A DNA stretch of 64,000 nt from Nannobrachium achirus (lineage: Eukaryota > Chordata > Actinopteri > Myctophiformes > Myctophidae): positions 12,721,653 through 12,785,652 of the forward strand of contig OY997650.1 in NCBI GenBank assembly GCA_963921795.1. The letters are read 5' to 3'. Made by a program: the position numbers and the translations under genes. The notes below the pieces were generated by a model. That model was not told the DNA's origin. It saw nothing but the letters and a program-made list of their open reading frames with translations, and searched no databases. This document shows, piece by piece, positions 35,137 to 46,477 of this stretch; the stretch's first letter is position 1, and every line of letters begins with the position of its first letter.

Positions 35137-38100
35137 TCTTAGTATGTTGTATAGCTCGTCGAGACGAACACGTGGATATGAAATTAATTCATTTTTTTTT
35201 TCAGATTGTCTTCAAAACCCCCAAAATTACATAAGACTATAGTAAGGCGTCAAAACATAGATTTTAAGTCTACATTTCCGATAGTGCCACTCTTTTGGTA
35301 TGTTGTATAGCTCGTCGAGACGAACGTGTGCAAGTGTGGCACATTGCTGTGCGACCCCTGGAACCCTACTTTTTTTCGACAAATGTAATCCTAGATTTTT
35401 CAAAGTGCGATAACTCGGAAACCAATAGGTTTTAAGCGCCTGTCTCTTAATATGTTGTATAGCTCTTCGAGACGAACACGTGGATATGAAATTAATTCAT
35501 TTTTTTCAGATTGCCTTCAAAACCCCCAAAATTACATAAGACTATAGGTAAGGCGTCAAAACATAGATTTTAAGTCTTAAATTTTCGATAGTGCCAATCT
35601 TTTGGTATGTTGTATAGCTCGTTGAGACAAACGTGTGGATGTGTGACACATTGCTGTGCGACCCCTGGAACCCTACTTTTTTTCGACAAATGTAATCCTA
35701 GATTTTTCAAAGTGCGATAACTCGGAAACCAATAGGTTTTAAGCGCCTGTCTCTTAGTATGATGTATAGCTCTTCAAGACGAACGGGTGGATATGAAATT
35801 AATTCATTTTTTTTCACATTGTCTTCAAAACCCCCAAAATTACATAAGACTATAGTAAGGCGTCAAAACATAGATTTTAAGTCTTAAATTTTCGATAGTG
35901 CCAATCTTTTGGTATGTTGTATAGCTCGTTGAGACAAACGTGTGGATGTGTGACACATTGCTGTGCGACCCCTGGAACCCTACTTTTTTTCGACAAATGT
36001 AATCCTAGATTTTTCAAAGTGCGATAACTCGGAAACCAATAGGTTTTAAGCGCCTGTCTCTTAGTATGATGTATAGCTCTTCAAGACGAACGGGTGGATA
36101 TGAAATTAATTCATTTTTTTTTCACATTGTCTTCAAAACCCCCAAAATTACATAAGACTATAGTAAGGCGTCAAACATAGATTTTAAGTCTTAAATTTTC
36201 GATAGTGCCAATCTTTTGGTATGTTGTATAGCACGTTGAGACAAACGTGTGGATGTGTGACACATTGCTGTGCGACCCCTGGAACCCTACTTTTTTTCGA
36301 CAAATGCAATCCTAGATTTTTCAAAGTGCGATAACTCGGAAACCAATAGGTTTTAAGCGCCTGTCTCTTAGTATGTTGTATAGCTCGTCGAGACGAACGC
36401 GTGGATATGAAATTAATTCTTTTTTTTTTTTCAGATTGTCTTCAAAACCCCCAAAATTACATAAGACTATAGTAAGGCGTCAAAACATAGATTTTAAGTC
36501 TTACATTTCCTATAGTGCCACTCTTTTGGTATGTTGTATAGCTCGTCGAGACGAACGTGTGCAAGTGTGGCACATTGCTGTGCAACCCCTGGAACCCTAC
36601 TTTTTTTCGACAAATGTAATCCTAGATTTTTCAAAGTGCGATAACTCGGAAACCAATAGGTTTTAAGCGCCTGTCTCTTAGTATGTTGTATAGCTCTTCG
36701 AGACGAACACGTGGATATGAAATTAATTCATTTTTTTCAGATTGCCTTCAAAACCCCCAAAATTACATAAGACTATAGTAAGGCGTCAAAACATAGATTT
36801 TAAGTCTTAAATTTCCGATAGTGCCACTCTTTTGGTATGTTGTATAGCTCGTCGAGAAGAACGTGTGCAAGTGTGGCACATTGCTGTGCGACCCCTGGAA
36901 CCCTACTTTTTTTCGACAAATGTAATCCTAGATTTTTCAAAGTGCGATAACTCGGAAACCAATAGGTTTTAAGCGCCTGTCTCTTAGTATGTTGTATAGC
37001 TCTTCGAGACGAACGCGTGGATATGAAATTAATTCATTTTTTTCAGATTGTCTTCAAAACCCCCAAAATTACATAAGACTATAGTAAGGCGTCAAAACAT
37101 AGATTTTAAGTCTTACATTTCAGATAGTGCCACTCTTTTGGTATGTTGTATAGCTCGTCGAGACGAACGTGTGCAAGTGTGGCACATTGCTGTGCGACCC
37201 CTGGAACCCTACTTTTTTTCGACAAATGCAATCCTAGATTTTTCAAAGTGCGATAACTCGGAAACCAATAGGTTTTAAGCGCCTGTCTCTTAGTATGATG
37301 TATAGCTCTTCAAGACGAACGGGTGGATATGAAATTAATTCATTTTTTTCACATTGTCTTCAAAACCCCCAAAATTACATAAGACTATAGTAAGGCATCA
37401 AAACATAGATTTTAAGTCTTAAATTTCCGATCGTGCCAATATTTTGGTATGTTGTATAGCTCGTCGAGACGAACGTGTGCAAGTGTGGCACATTGCTGTG
37501 CGACCCCTGGAACCCTACTTTTTTTCGACAAATGTAATCCTAGATTTTTCAAAGTGCGATAACTCGGAAACCAATAGGTTTTAAGCGCCTGTCTCTTAGT
37601 ATGTTGTATAGCTCTTCGAGACGAACGCGTGGATATGAAATTCATTTTTTTCAGATTGTCTTCAAAACCCCCAAAATTACATAAGACTATAGTAAGGCGT
37701 CAAAACATAGATTTTAAGTCTTAAATTTCCGATAGTGCCAATATTTTGGTATGTTGTATAGCTCGTCGAGACGAACGTGTGCAAGTGTGGCACATTGCTG
37801 TGCTACCCCTGGAACCCTACTTTTTTTCAACAAATGCAATCCTAGATTTTTCAAAGTGCGATAACTCGGAAACCAATAGGTTTTAAGCGCCTGTCTCTTA
37901 ATATGTTGTATAGCTCTTCGAGACGAACACGTGGATATGAAATTAATTCATTTTTTTCAGATTGCCTTCAAAACCCCCAAAATTACATAAGACTATAGGT
38001 AAGGCGTCAAAACATAGATTTTAAGTCTACATTTCCGATAGTGCCACTCTTTTGGTATGTTGTATAGCTCGTCGAGACGAACGTGTGCAAGTGTGGCACA

Positions 38101-40650
38101 TTGCTGTGCGACCCCTGGAACCCTACTTTTTTTCGACAAATGTAATCCTAGATTTTTCAAAGTGCGATAACTCGGAAACCAATAGGTTTTAAGCGCCTGT
38201 CTCTTAATATGTTGTATAGCTCTTCGAGACGAACACGTGGATATGAAATTAATTCATTTTTTTCAGATTGCCTTCAAAACCCCCAAAATTACATAAGACT
38301 ATAGGTAAGGCGTCAAAACATAGATTTTAAGTCTTACATTTTCGATAGTGCCAATCTTTTGGTATGTTGTATAGCTCGTTGAGACAAACGTGTGGATGTG
38401 TGACACATTGCTGTGCGACCCCTGGAACCCTACTTTTTTTCGACAAATGTAATCCTAGATTTTTCAAAGTGCGATAACTCGGAAACCAATAGGTTTTAAG
38501 CGCCTGTCTCTTAGTATGATGTATAGCTCTTCAAGACGAACGGGTGGATATGAAATTAATTCATTTTTTTTCACATAGTCTTCAAAACCCCCAAAATTAC
38601 ATAAGACTATAGTAAGGCGTCAAAACATAGATTTTAAGTCTTAAATTTTCGATAGTGCCAATCTTTTGGTATGTTGTATAGCTCGTTGAGACAAACGTGT
38701 GGATGTGTGACACATTGCTGTGCGACCCCTGGAACCCTACTTTTTTTCGACAAATGTAATCCTAGATTTTTCAAAGTGCGATAACTCGGAAACCAATAGG
38801 TTTTAAGCGCCTGTCTCTTAGTATGATGTATAGCTCTTCAAGACGAACGGGTGGATATGAAATTAATTCATTTTTTTTTCACATTGTCTTCAAAACCCCC
38901 AAAATTACATAAGACTATAGTAAGGCGTCAAACATAGATTTTAAGTCTTAAATTTTCGATAGTGCCAATCTTTTGGTATGTTGTATAGCACGTTGAGACA
39001 AACGTGTGGATGTGTGACACATTGCTGTGCGACCCCTGGAACCCTACTTTTTTTCGACAAATGCAATCCTAGATTTTTCAAAGTGCGATAACTCGGAAAC
39101 CAATAGGTTTTAAGCGCCTGTCTCTTACTATGTTGTATAGCTCGTCGAGACGAACGCGTGGATATGAAATTAATTCTTTTTTTTTTTTCAGATTGTCTTC
39201 AAAACCCCCAAAATTACATAAGACTATAGTAAGGCGTCAAAACATAGATTTTAAGTCTTACATTTCCTATAGTGCCACTCTTTTGGTATGTTGTATAGCT
39301 CGTCGAGACGAACGTGTGCAAGTGTGGCACATTGCTGTGCAACCCCTGGAACCCTACTTTTTTTCGACAAATGTAATCCTAGATTTTTCAAAGTGCGATA
39401 ACTCGGAAACCAATAGGTTTTAAGCGCCTGTCTCTTAGTATGTTGTATAGCTCTTCGAGACGAACACGTGGATATGAAATTAATTCATTTTTTTCAGATT
39501 GCCTTCAAAACCCCCAAAATTACATAAGACTATAGTAAGGCGTCAAAACATAGATTTTAAGTCTTACATTTCCGATAGTGCCACTCTTTTGGTATGTTGT
39601 ATAGCTCGTCGAGAAGAACGTGTGCAAGTGTGGCACATTGCTGTGCGACCCCTGGAACCCTACTTTTTTTCTACAAATGTAATCCTAGATTTTTCAAAGT
39701 GCGATAACTCGGAAACCAATAGGTTTTAAGCGCCTGTCTCTTAGTATGTTGTATAGCTCTTCGAGACAAACGCGTGGATATGAAATTAATTCATTTTTTT
39801 CAGATTGTCTTCAAAACCCCCAAAATTACATAAGACTATAGTAAGGCGTCAAAACATAGATTTTAAGTCTTACATTTCCGATAGTGCCACTCTTTTGGTA
39901 TGTTGTATAGCTCGTCGAGACGAACGTGTGCAAGTGTGGCACATTGCTGTGCGACCCCTGGAACCCTACTTTTTTTCGACAAATGCAATCCTAGATTTTT
40001 CAAAGTGCGATAACTCGGAAACCAATAGGTTTTAAGCGCCTGTCTCTTAGTATGATGTATAGCTCTTCAAGACGAACGGGTGGATATGAAATTAATTCAT
40101 TTTTTTCACATTGTCTTCAAAACCCCCAAAATTACATAAGACTATAGTAAGGCATCAAAACATAGATTTTAAGTCTTAAATTTCCGATCGTGCCAATATT
40201 TTGGTATGTTGTATAGCTCGTCGAGACGAACGTGTGCAAGTGTGGCACATTGCTGTGCGACCCCTGGAACCCTACTTTTTTTCGACAAATGTAATCCTAG
40301 ATTTTTCAAAGTGCGATAACTCGGAAACCAATAGGTTTTAAGCGCCTGTCTCTTAGTATGTTGTATAGCTCTTCGAGACGAACGCGTGGATATGAAATTC
40401 ATTTTTTTCAGATTGTCTTCAAAACCCCCAAAATTACATAAGACTATAGTAAGGCGTCAAAACATAGATTTTAAGTCTTAAATTTCCGATAGTGCCAATA
40501 TTTTGGTATGTTGTATAGCTCGTCGAGACGAACGTGTGCAAGTGTGGCACATTGCTGTGCTACCCCTGGAACCCTACTTTTTTTCAACAAATGCAATCCT
40601 AGATTTTTCAAAGTGCGATAACTCGGAAACCAATAGGTTTTAAGCGCCTG
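35137..40650 (+). repeat. 9-monomer higher-order repeat, two copies of 2,757 bp
   Basis: Copies at about 35137-37893 and 37894-40650. Shared rare variants are exactly 2,757 bp apart: TATAGCACGTTGAGAC (36233, 38990), TGTGCAACCCCTGG (36580, 39337), GGCATCAAAACATAG (37395, 40152), TGTGCTACCCCTGG (about 37801, 40558). Divergence is a few substitutions. It is the youngest event visible in block 3b. Confidence 0.85.
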
Positions 40651-41173
40651 TCTATTAGTATGTTGTATAGCTCGTCGAGACGAATGTGTGGATATGAAAT
40701 TAATTCTTTTTTTTTTTCAGATTGTCTTCAAAACCCCCAAAATTACATAAGGCGTCAAAACATAGATTTTAAGTCTTACATTTCCGATAGTGCCACTCTT
40801 TTGGTATGTTGTATAGCTCGTCGAGACGAACGTGTGCAAGTGTGGCACATTGCTGTGCGACCCCTGGAACCCTATTTTTTTCGACAAATGCAATCCTAGA
40901 TTTTTCAAAGTGCGATAACTCGGAAACCAATAGGTTTTAAGCGCCTGTCTCTTATTATGTTGTATAGCTCGTCGAGACGAACGCGTGGATATGAAATTAA
41001 TTTATTTTTTTCACATTGTCTTCAAAACCCCCAAAATTACATAAGACGTCAAAACATAGATTTTAAGTCTTAAATTTCCGATAGTGCCAATATTTTGGTA
41101 TGTTGTATAGCTCGTCGAGACGAACGTGTGCAAGTGTGGCACATTGCTGTGCGACCCCTGGAACCCTACTTTA

Positions 41174-41336
41174 CTACTATACTATTCTATCATGTTAGTA
41201 ACTACTTTACTATCATGTTATTAACTACTATATATTATGTTATATCATGTTAGTAACTACTATTACAGTAGTATAGCAGTTACTATTATACTATTATTAT
41301 AGTAGTTACTAACATATAGTAGTACCATAGTTTCCT
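41174..41336. repeat. AT-rich sequence with imperfect palindromes at the array edge
   Basis: Built from alternating TAGTAACTAC and GTAGTTACTA words (ATCATGTTAGTAACTACT, then TAGTAGTTACTAACATATAG), so it can fold back on itself. It immediately follows the broken last monomer. Confidence 0.65.
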
Positions 41337-41856
41337 TGTCACTCCCAAAAACCACACCGCTTGTTCTGCTTTTATTTGGTCTCCTGGTGGCAAACCCAAC
41401 GTAAAATTAAAAACAAATCCTAAACACTACAAATAGAAAAATCATACAACATAAAATAAAATACAAACACACCTCATTGGCTGCATGTACTAAAGGGAAT
41501 AAATAATCCAGTCCACCACAGCATAAATAAATCAACCAAATGTTCAAAATAAACAATGTTCAGTTTGAAATACATGGATAAATAAACAAAACATATACAT
41601 GGATAAATAAACAAACCCGTCACTCCACTTGCATGGGAGGACACACTTCCAGAGACTTCACAATAAAATAACTCATGAAAAAAACAATAAAATGACAAAA
41701 TTATAAATAACAATGATGCCAGTAATATTGTTTCATAGTAGAGTCAGTACCACAATTTCATAATAGAGTCAGTAACATAGTTCCATAGTATAGTCAGTTT
41801 CATAGTCGAGTCAGTACCAGCGTTTCATAGTATAGTCAGTACCGCGATCCAAAGGC
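41337..41856. repeat. AT-rich stretch with short tandem motifs
   Basis: No gene is seen. ATACATGGATAAATAAACAAA is doubled at about 41571-41625. From about 41731 to 41850 a degenerate unit of about 30 bp (CATAGTATAGTCAGTACC) is repeated four to five times. Confidence 0.55.
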
Positions 41857-42006
41857 ATGAGCACCAAACAACTTGGGGCGAAGTCCACATCACTGGCAAT
41901 CTATGAGCAGCCCGGCAGCAAACTAGGCCTTGACGTGGTCCCACCCAGCATCCTTGACGAACAGGGGTTCATTTCCACCAGCGCCACTGCAGGTAGCGAC
42001 ACATAG
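41857..42006 (+). other. Candidate coding segment, plus strand (49 codons)
   Basis: A GC-rich island in AT-rich DNA is open from ATG at 41857 to TAG at 42006. The peptide begins MSTKQLGAKSTSLAIYEQPG and continues SKLGLDVVPPSILDEQGF, a protein-like composition. A donor-like GCAG/GTAGCG at 41992/41993 would end the exon 12 codons' worth of bases before the stop. An in-frame TAG lies upstream, so ATG 41857 could be a first-exon start. I do not recognise the protein. It overlaps, on the other strand, the candidate terminal exon 41923-41986; at most one of the two is likely to be real. Confidence 0.25.
41923..41986 (-). other. Candidate terminal exon, minus strand
   Basis: On the minus strand an acceptor CGCTACCTGCAG is followed by 64 nt that, in phase 2, read GAGGNEPLFVKDAGWDHVKA then TAG. 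The phase fits the donor of the candidate exon at 45985-46048 (ends AG, joined T gives Ser). The two together would form a gene end with a 4-kb intron. No poly(A) signal was found close by, and the product is not recognised. The competing plus-strand reading is 41857-42006. Confidence 0.22.
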
Positions 42007-44041
42007 AAGAAATGGACAGAAAACAGGCAGTATCAGTTTATACAATTAATAATGAAATTCCATTAGAATACTGAACTGCTTAGAGTGCTTAAGATCAATT
42101 AAAGGTCAGGTCACACAATGATAAGTGCAAGCAGTGAACTCTCCACATCTAGGAAGTTGTAGGAACCCATAATTACTTCCAAAAATAATATCTACAAAAG
42201 ACCAACACGTCAAATTAAGATATTCATGATGAAACATTCCAAACAAAACACATTATACACCCGTATTTTAGACAATTTTAAAGAGGTGAGCATTTTAGTG
42301 TGAATTGCGTATGATTTTGGGAGAGTGAGAGTGTGTCAATACTTGAGTTAAGGTTACAAATGCAAGTGAGTTTGAGCAATATACATTTTGCTGAAGCGTG
42401 TGCCACCCATGGCTTCAGTAGAACAGACCATCATTTAGGTTTGTGAGAGTGTATGAACAAACACAGAGACACTGAGTCTGCATAACAGGACCGTACCCAT
42501 GTTCCCCAGGTTCCCCAGGTTCTATGTTCCCTGCTCATCCAAAAATGCAGGAAACATTTCAAATTATTAATAACAACTCACACACAACAGAACATAATGA
42601 GGCGAAATTAAGAATACTAGTGGGGCAGGGGGACACTAGGGACATCTGGGCACCATATATTTGTTATGACTGGGCATCTGGACAAGTGGGCACCAGGACA
42701 TCTGGGCACTAGAGACATGTAGGCATTTGGACGAGTGGGCAGCTGGACAAGTAGGCACTTAGGGGTGGTGACATCTGGGCACTAGGGGCGTGGGCACCTA
42801 GACAACTGGATGAGTCGGCACCTATATTACCATGTGTTCTAAGTGCCCAGCCGTCCCACCATTTCCTGCATTTGAGTTGGGAACACAGAACCTTTTTTGG
42901 GAGAGGGTGGGTGGGAAACAGAAGGGGGAAGTGGGGAACATAGAACCTGGGGAACATAGGGAGGACCCCTTAGAGGGACGAAAAGATCTGTTAAAATGTT
43001 TTCATTTACTTCTTTCTATATATTTTAGCAATTTTAATGATGATTTATAGACGCAACAAGCCGGCGATTTCTTTACAGTAAAACTATTGGCCCCCATAAG
43101 TCACATCCGCCCATGAAAGATTGTGGTGCATCTTGTGAATGGGCTTATTGTGTCTAAAAAGACTATTTAGCCACTTGCACGCACGCAAGCCCCAACCACT
43201 GAAATTGAAGTCAATTTGTTTAAGGCATTTTCAATGTAATTAGTGGTAAGCTTACTCTTAAATATGCAAATTAGAGGCCACCATTCCATTACAGAAACGG
43301 TTTGTACTCAAAGGGGTCCATAGGCATCCACCTTATTTTATTTTATTTGACATAGATATAGACACTTTATTTGTGAAAATAACTTTTTAACTATGATATT
43401 CAATGAAAACACAGATCCTTTTTTTAGTCTAGTTTTAATAATTATTTGGGAAAATGAAATTATTAATAATGAATGAAAAATGTTATCGACAAAACAAGAC
43501 CTGCTCACGTATTAGGAGGGAGTCAGGAGTCACCAGAAAAAAGGACGGGTGTTTTCATTAAATCCTTCATGGTTAAAATGGAGTTTGAAGTTACAATGGG
43601 TTTGTAAAGCCTAGGAAGGGGGTGTGTCTGATGAAAATGAATATCAAATATCTAAAACTAAACTGAATCAAACAATTCAAAAACTGTCCTGGGTGTGTGT
43701 TCCCAAAAGCTTGAAGACGATACAACTACTAAAAGTTTTTTAAGTGAAATAGCCCTTAAATAAATAGTTCAAAGCTCAACATTTTTGCTTGGGTACCAGG
43801 TTTTTCATATTGGCCTGGTTTCCCACTTTTACCCCAAAATGCCTCTAACGTCCTTATAGAAGGCCTTTTTTCTGAAATACCACCGGTCTATACTGAATTC
43901 AGCAATACCAATTGTGTAAAGGCACCTTGTATACTCGGTTGTATCACTAAATGTATATGGTGTCCCAAATGGAGGAACATTTTAACTTTTCACTTGAGTT
44001 GGTACATTGTATGAAATGTCCTAAAGTTGAGAGAATTAAAG
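42007..44041. other. Gene-free AT-rich sequence with a G-rich minisatellite
   Basis: No convincing gene. At about 42645-42815 a loose minisatellite of GGGCACTAG, GGACATCTGG and GGACAAGTGGGCA words is present; at 42500-42530 and 42930-42960 GTTCCCCAGGTTC-type words recur in opposite orientation. The rest (43000-44040) shows nothing I can name. Confidence 0.5.
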
Positions 44042-44044
44042 TTA

Positions 44045-44357
44045 AAGCCCTTTGCACACAGGACCGTTGCGTTTTTTCCGTTTGCTGTATGAGTAAAATG
44101 CATTGGATTTGGTGTGCAAGGCTGTGCGGAATCCACACTGCGGATCCGAAAAGGACCAATGAGTTTTTACCGCATGCGACAAAACGCACAAATCGAACTG
44201 GGTTCGATCGAGAAAAGAACGCACGGCCGCAGCCACTTGTCGCACGGCAAATTCGGAGCCGGTGTGCTTGAGGTCGTAGAGAATCATTGTTTTCTTTAAA
44301 CACAATGCAATAGTCCGTTTTGTCCGTGCGAAAGAACGCGTCTGTGTGCAAAGCCCT
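44045..44357. mobile_element. 313-bp MITE, PIF/Harbinger-like
   Basis: Left end AAGCCCTTTGCACACAGGAC; right end, complemented, AGGGCTTTGCACACAGACG. TTA (possibly TTAA) flanks both ends at 44042-44044 and 44358-44360. The TTTGCACAC core resembles the GTTGCACACTG core of the MITE at 885-1099, which suggests one superfamily. Several overlapping open frames on both strands (up to 134 codons) are chance products of GC-rich inverted sequence. Confidence 0.68.
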
Positions 44358-44360
44358 TTA

Positions 44361-45117
44361 ATCTAGTGTGACAGAGCTGTCCTTTTCACCAGAATGGAAC
44401 AGAGCCTTAATTAGTATCACTGCTAACAATATGATTACTGTAGAGAGAGCCTAACAATAACGTACGTACGATAACTAACAGAATACATATATGGCCAAGA
44501 CAGACCACAGACAGGGATCTCCATATATGGGCATAAAAGGAATTGTATGTATGATGTCAGACGTCATAGATGTCATAGTTCGTTCACATAACAACTAACT
44601 GTGTATGCACGTTTTGGGGTCTCACAGCAAATCTCCATATACACTACTTGGATCTCCTTATATGGGTACCAGGGGTCTTCATATCTAAGAAACTGGATCG
44701 ATATGCATCACTGGCCAGATGGCCAAATGGCCAGATGGTGCGTCGGTTTCGTTTATCCCCTATTTGGGACACCATTGCTGAATTCAGTGGAACCACACCT
44801 TTCCAACAACGTATGTGTTGATATGGCAATCCACTGTCAAAGATTTACATTTCCGCATGTTGTAGTCACATGACTATAGGGATACTGTGTATTATTGAAC
44901 TCAAGTCTCCATGGGGTGAGTAATCGATAGAAATAAAGTCATTTTGGGGGTGAACTACTGCTTTAATATATACAACTCATTAAAACCACCATATACTTAG
45001 TTTTAAAATAATCATTTAGGTGAGTGAGTGAGTGTGTGTGAACAAGTGACTACAGTAAAAGACACTATGTGGCTGCATGACAATGTGGGCTTAATGCGAT
45101 TGATTAAGGAATGACCT
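44361..45117. other. Gene-free sequence with dispersed repeat fragments
   Basis: At 44512-44540 CAGGGATCTCCATATATGGG relates to the motif at 836-872 and to GATATGGGCATAAAAGGGAT in the composite insert (4315-4334). At 44703-44735 GGCCAGATGGCCAAATGG is a short internal repeat. Nothing else is recognised. Confidence 0.45.
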
Positions 45118-45280
45118 GCCTTTCATGGCTTCAGCAGAAGATGATCCGGGTAAACCACCAAGGAGAGCTGGAGTACTGCTCGGCAACAACCCGCAACCTG
45201 ACCCTCCAGCATTTGTCGGCATGGGATCACCAAGTAACAGAAAACAAAGTAGTAGGAGTTCAAGCAATGAGTCACAATAG
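45118..45280 (+). other. Candidate coding segment, unassigned
   Basis: After an acceptor-like TTTCATGGCTTCAG the sequence is GC-rich to CACCAA/GTAACAG (donor-like, 45231). Two plus frames are open: one gives QKMIRVNHQGELEYCSATTR and on to WDHQ at the donor, the other starts MASAEDDPGKPPRRAGVLLG and stops at 45280. The minus strand is also open. I cannot choose between them or name a family. Confidence 0.22.
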
Positions 45281-45309
45281 AAAACCACTGATGGACAATC
45301 CCTGTGACA

Positions 45310-45895
45310 GTGTAGTAAGACAGCGTAGTGTCTCAGTAAACTATAGGATCATAGAATGCAGAGAGACAACGTAGTCTCAGTAAACTATAGGATCATAGAA
45401 TGCAGAGAGATAGCGTAATGTCTCAGTAAACTATAGGATCACAGAATACAGAGAGACAGCGTAGGGTCTCAGTAATCTATAGGATCACAGAATGCAGAGA
45501 GACAGCGTAGTGTCTCAGTAAACTATAGGATCATAGAATGCAGAGAGACAGCGTAGGGTCTCAGTAAACTATAGGATCATAGAATGCAGAGAGACAGCGT
45601 AGTGTCTCAGTAAACTATAGGATCATAGAATGCAGAGACAGCGTAGTGTCTCAGTAAACTATAGGAGCATAGAATGCAGAGACAGCGTAGTGTCTCAGTA
45701 AACTATAGGATCATATAATGTAGAGAGACAGCGTTGTGTCTCAGTAAACTATAGGATCATAGAATGCAGAGACAGCGTAGTGTCTCAGTAAACTATAGGA
45801 TCATAGAATGCAGAGACAGCGTAGTGTCTCTGTAAACTATAGGATCATAGAACGCAGAGAGGCAGCATAGTGTCTCAGTAAACTATAGATAGGAT
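45310..45895. repeat. 46-bp minisatellite, about 13 copies
   Basis: Unit CAGTAAACTATAGGATCATA / GAATGCAGAGAGACAGCGTA / GTGTCT, with start points 45334, 45378, 45424, 45470 and so on. Several copies lack one GAGA step (42-44 bp). GTAGTGTCT and GTAGGGTCT variants alternate irregularly. The last copies (45850-45895) are degenerate. Confidence 0.9.
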
Positions 45896-45984
45896 TGCTT
45901 TGAATGCAGAGAAAACGCTGCAAACAATGCAAGCTGATATTCCGTTTGAAAATGTAAATAACACTTTCATTGTTCACTTCTTAC

Positions 45985-46048
45985 CTCCAGTGGACACACA
46001 CTTGAATGGGGTAGTGCTCCTTCACACCATAGCACTGCTCCTCGTCAT
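45985..46048 (-). other. Candidate internal exon, minus strand
   Basis: On the minus strand 64 nt lie between a pyrimidine-rich acceptor (GCACTGGTTTTAG) and a near-perfect donor (CTGGAG/GTAAGA). The open frame reads DDEEQCYGVKEHYPIQVCVHW, protein-like and with two cysteines. Phase 1 at the start and 2 at the end. The next minus-strand candidate, 41923-41986, has the matching phase. The upstream candidate at 46478-46640 does not join in an open frame, so no gene model could be completed. Confidence 0.3.
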
Positions 46049-46155
46049 CTAAAACCAGTGCAAAGTGAAGAGTTTGGTAAATAATTATGTACACAAAGTA
46101 GTGTGCGTTCGGATATGGGGGTGTGCATTCCTGTGTTAGTTTTGTATTGGTACAG

Positions 46156-46325
46156 CAGTGGTTCCCCCAAACGTTTAGCTCAAGACCCAAAAGAGAGATT
46201 ATATGTTTGACTAGGACCCAAACTACTGAAAATAGCCGATCTACAAGCTCACAACAGCGTCAGTTCGCGCCACGTTGTGAGCTTGTAGGTGGGCTATTTT
46301 CACTACTACTTCTTGGGAACCAGTG
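46156..46325. mobile_element. Small hAT-like MITE with shared hairpin core
   Basis: Ends CAGTGGTTCCCCCAAA and (complement of right end) CACTGGTTCCCAAGAAG. GTACAG occurs at 46150-46155 and 46328-46333 as a partial target duplication. The centre (46228-46301) is the palindromic module: AAAATAGCCGATCTACAAGC, CAACAGCGTCAGTTCGCGCC and the complementary arm. Confidence 0.65.
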
Positions 46326-46477
46326 CTGTACAGTATATCCAAACGCACATCATCATCGTTTCATCATCATCAATATATCACATGCATGGATACAGTATAG
46401 CCTAACGCATGCGACAATCCATTCATTTGATTTGATTTCATATCAAACACGGTACAAGTGTAGTCTTACCACTCTCT

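Larger units (their letters stand above)
27397..41173 (+). repeat. 306-bp satellite, block 3b (about 45 monomers, no insertions)
   Basis: An uninterrupted array in the same orientation that stops abruptly inside a monomer at GGAACCCTACTTT (41173). Variants absent from the left part appear here: ACTATAGGTAAGGCG for ACTATAGTAAGGCG, AAGTCTACATTTCC (missing TT), TATAGCACGTTGAGAC and GATAGAGCC. Two-monomer duplication is visible at 28480-29710 (AATTTCCAATAGTGCC at 29114 and 29729, 615 bp apart). The last three monomers (40650-41173) are the most irregular, with deletions in ATAAGACTATAGTAAGGCG, as expected at an array edge. Confidence 0.95.

Noticed and set aside
5817..41173. Dozens of 60-122-codon open frames in the satellite on both strands
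   Set aside because: The monomer length is divisible by three, so each open stretch recurs in every copy. Every monomer has an in-frame stop (for example TAA in GGTTTTAAG) and the poly-T tract varies in length. Similarity follows the DNA, with no sign of protein constraint.
5817..41173. CRISPR array or bacterial repeat array
   Set aside because: Repeats of about 306 bp directly abut one another, with no unique spacers, leader or cas genes, and the surroundings are vertebrate SINE and MITE sequence.
5817..41173. CENP-B-box-like CTTCAAGACGAACGGGT in many monomers
   Set aside because: It matches 7 of 9 essential positions of the mammalian box, but G5 and A10 are wrong, and by simple counting such a match is expected roughly once per monomer on both strands by chance. 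Fish are not known to have a CENP-B that binds this motif.
43947..44351. 134-codon minus frame and overlapping plus frames
   Set aside because: They coincide with the MITE 44045-44357, overlap on both strands and carry no protein-like domain.
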